From NCBI GenBank assembly GCA_030674155.1, contig CM060317.1, forward strand, positions 43,054,549 through 43,074,548: a stretch of 20,000 nt of DNA, written 5' to 3'. Each line of letters starts with the position of its first letter. The stretch's first letter is position 1. The notes beneath the pieces are model-generated. The model had not been told where the DNA came from. It did not search any database and saw only the letters and a list, made by a program, of their open reading frames with translations. Source of the DNA: Stramonita haemastoma. Taxonomy: Eukaryota; Mollusca; Gastropoda; Neogastropoda; Muricidae. Both the position numbers and the translations under genes were made by a program. Shown here in pieces: positions 19,881-20,000 of the stretch.

Positions 19881-20000
19881 AAGAAGTGACTTCAGGACAG
19901 GGTACCATTCGCCATTTACACATACACACACCAAGTTTTTCAAACTGCAAAAATTTCAGTCAAGAAAACTTTTAAACATTCTTTATTTCTTCTATGTATT
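19881..20000. other. Unique sequence to window end
   Basis: Short mixed flank beyond the SINE head. Nothing recognised. Confidence 0.35.

Overview
This window reads as non-coding, repeat-saturated animal nuclear DNA. The best guess for the host is a marine mollusc, most likely a gastropod. The signs are: no intact cellular gene, no bacterial-style operons, tRNA-headed SINE copies, decayed non-LTR retrotransposons, and very dense simple repeats of almost every class (GAA/TTC, GA/TC, CA/TG, TCTG, TATG, TA, CTG, pentanucleotides). By my own count by eye, about a third of the window is micro- or minisatellite. The host assignment is inference from recalled resemblance of the SINE to gastropod repeats and needs a database search.

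Layout. 1-620 is a long purine (GAA)n tract. 1190-1475 is a head-truncated SINE copy that runs straight into a 17-bp minisatellite (1480-1862). 1927-3000 holds low-complexity and compound microsatellites (TA, TG, TCTG, CA, GA). 3000-5265 is A-rich unique sequence broken by five (GA)n tracts counted from 2920, with a possible minus-strand retrotransposon 3' end at 3698-3790. 5684-6415 is a 22-bp minisatellite with a 176-bp higher-order unit. 6485-6940 is a plus-strand SINE. 7060-8115 is comparatively GC-rich unique sequence. 8222-8815 is T-rich. 9117-10552 is trinucleotide DNA, including 1.1 kb of nearly pure pyrimidine (TTC)n. 11026-11628 is a minus-strand SINE with a long pentanucleotide tail. 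11905-12719 is a 64-bp minisatellite. 12855-15750 is a patchwork of TCTG, TC, TA, TATG and TG tracts with retrotransposon 3' ends and local duplications. 16312-18868 is a 5'-truncated non-LTR retrotransposon with reverse-transcriptase motifs and about five frame breaks. 18869-19334 is (TC)n and (CA)n. 19500-19880 is a further minus-strand SINE.

No genes work together here. The only recognisable coding material is retrotransposon debris: the reverse transcriptase pseudogene and a separate C-terminal zinc-finger-like fragment at 13876-14115. The long open frames over the repeats exist because the repeat units lack stop codons. I found no new biological system. The best leads concern repeat biology: a minisatellite apparently seeded inside a SINE, a higher-order minisatellite, a one-sided strand orientation of simple repeats, and (TC)n tracts abutting the 5' edges of truncated retrotransposons.
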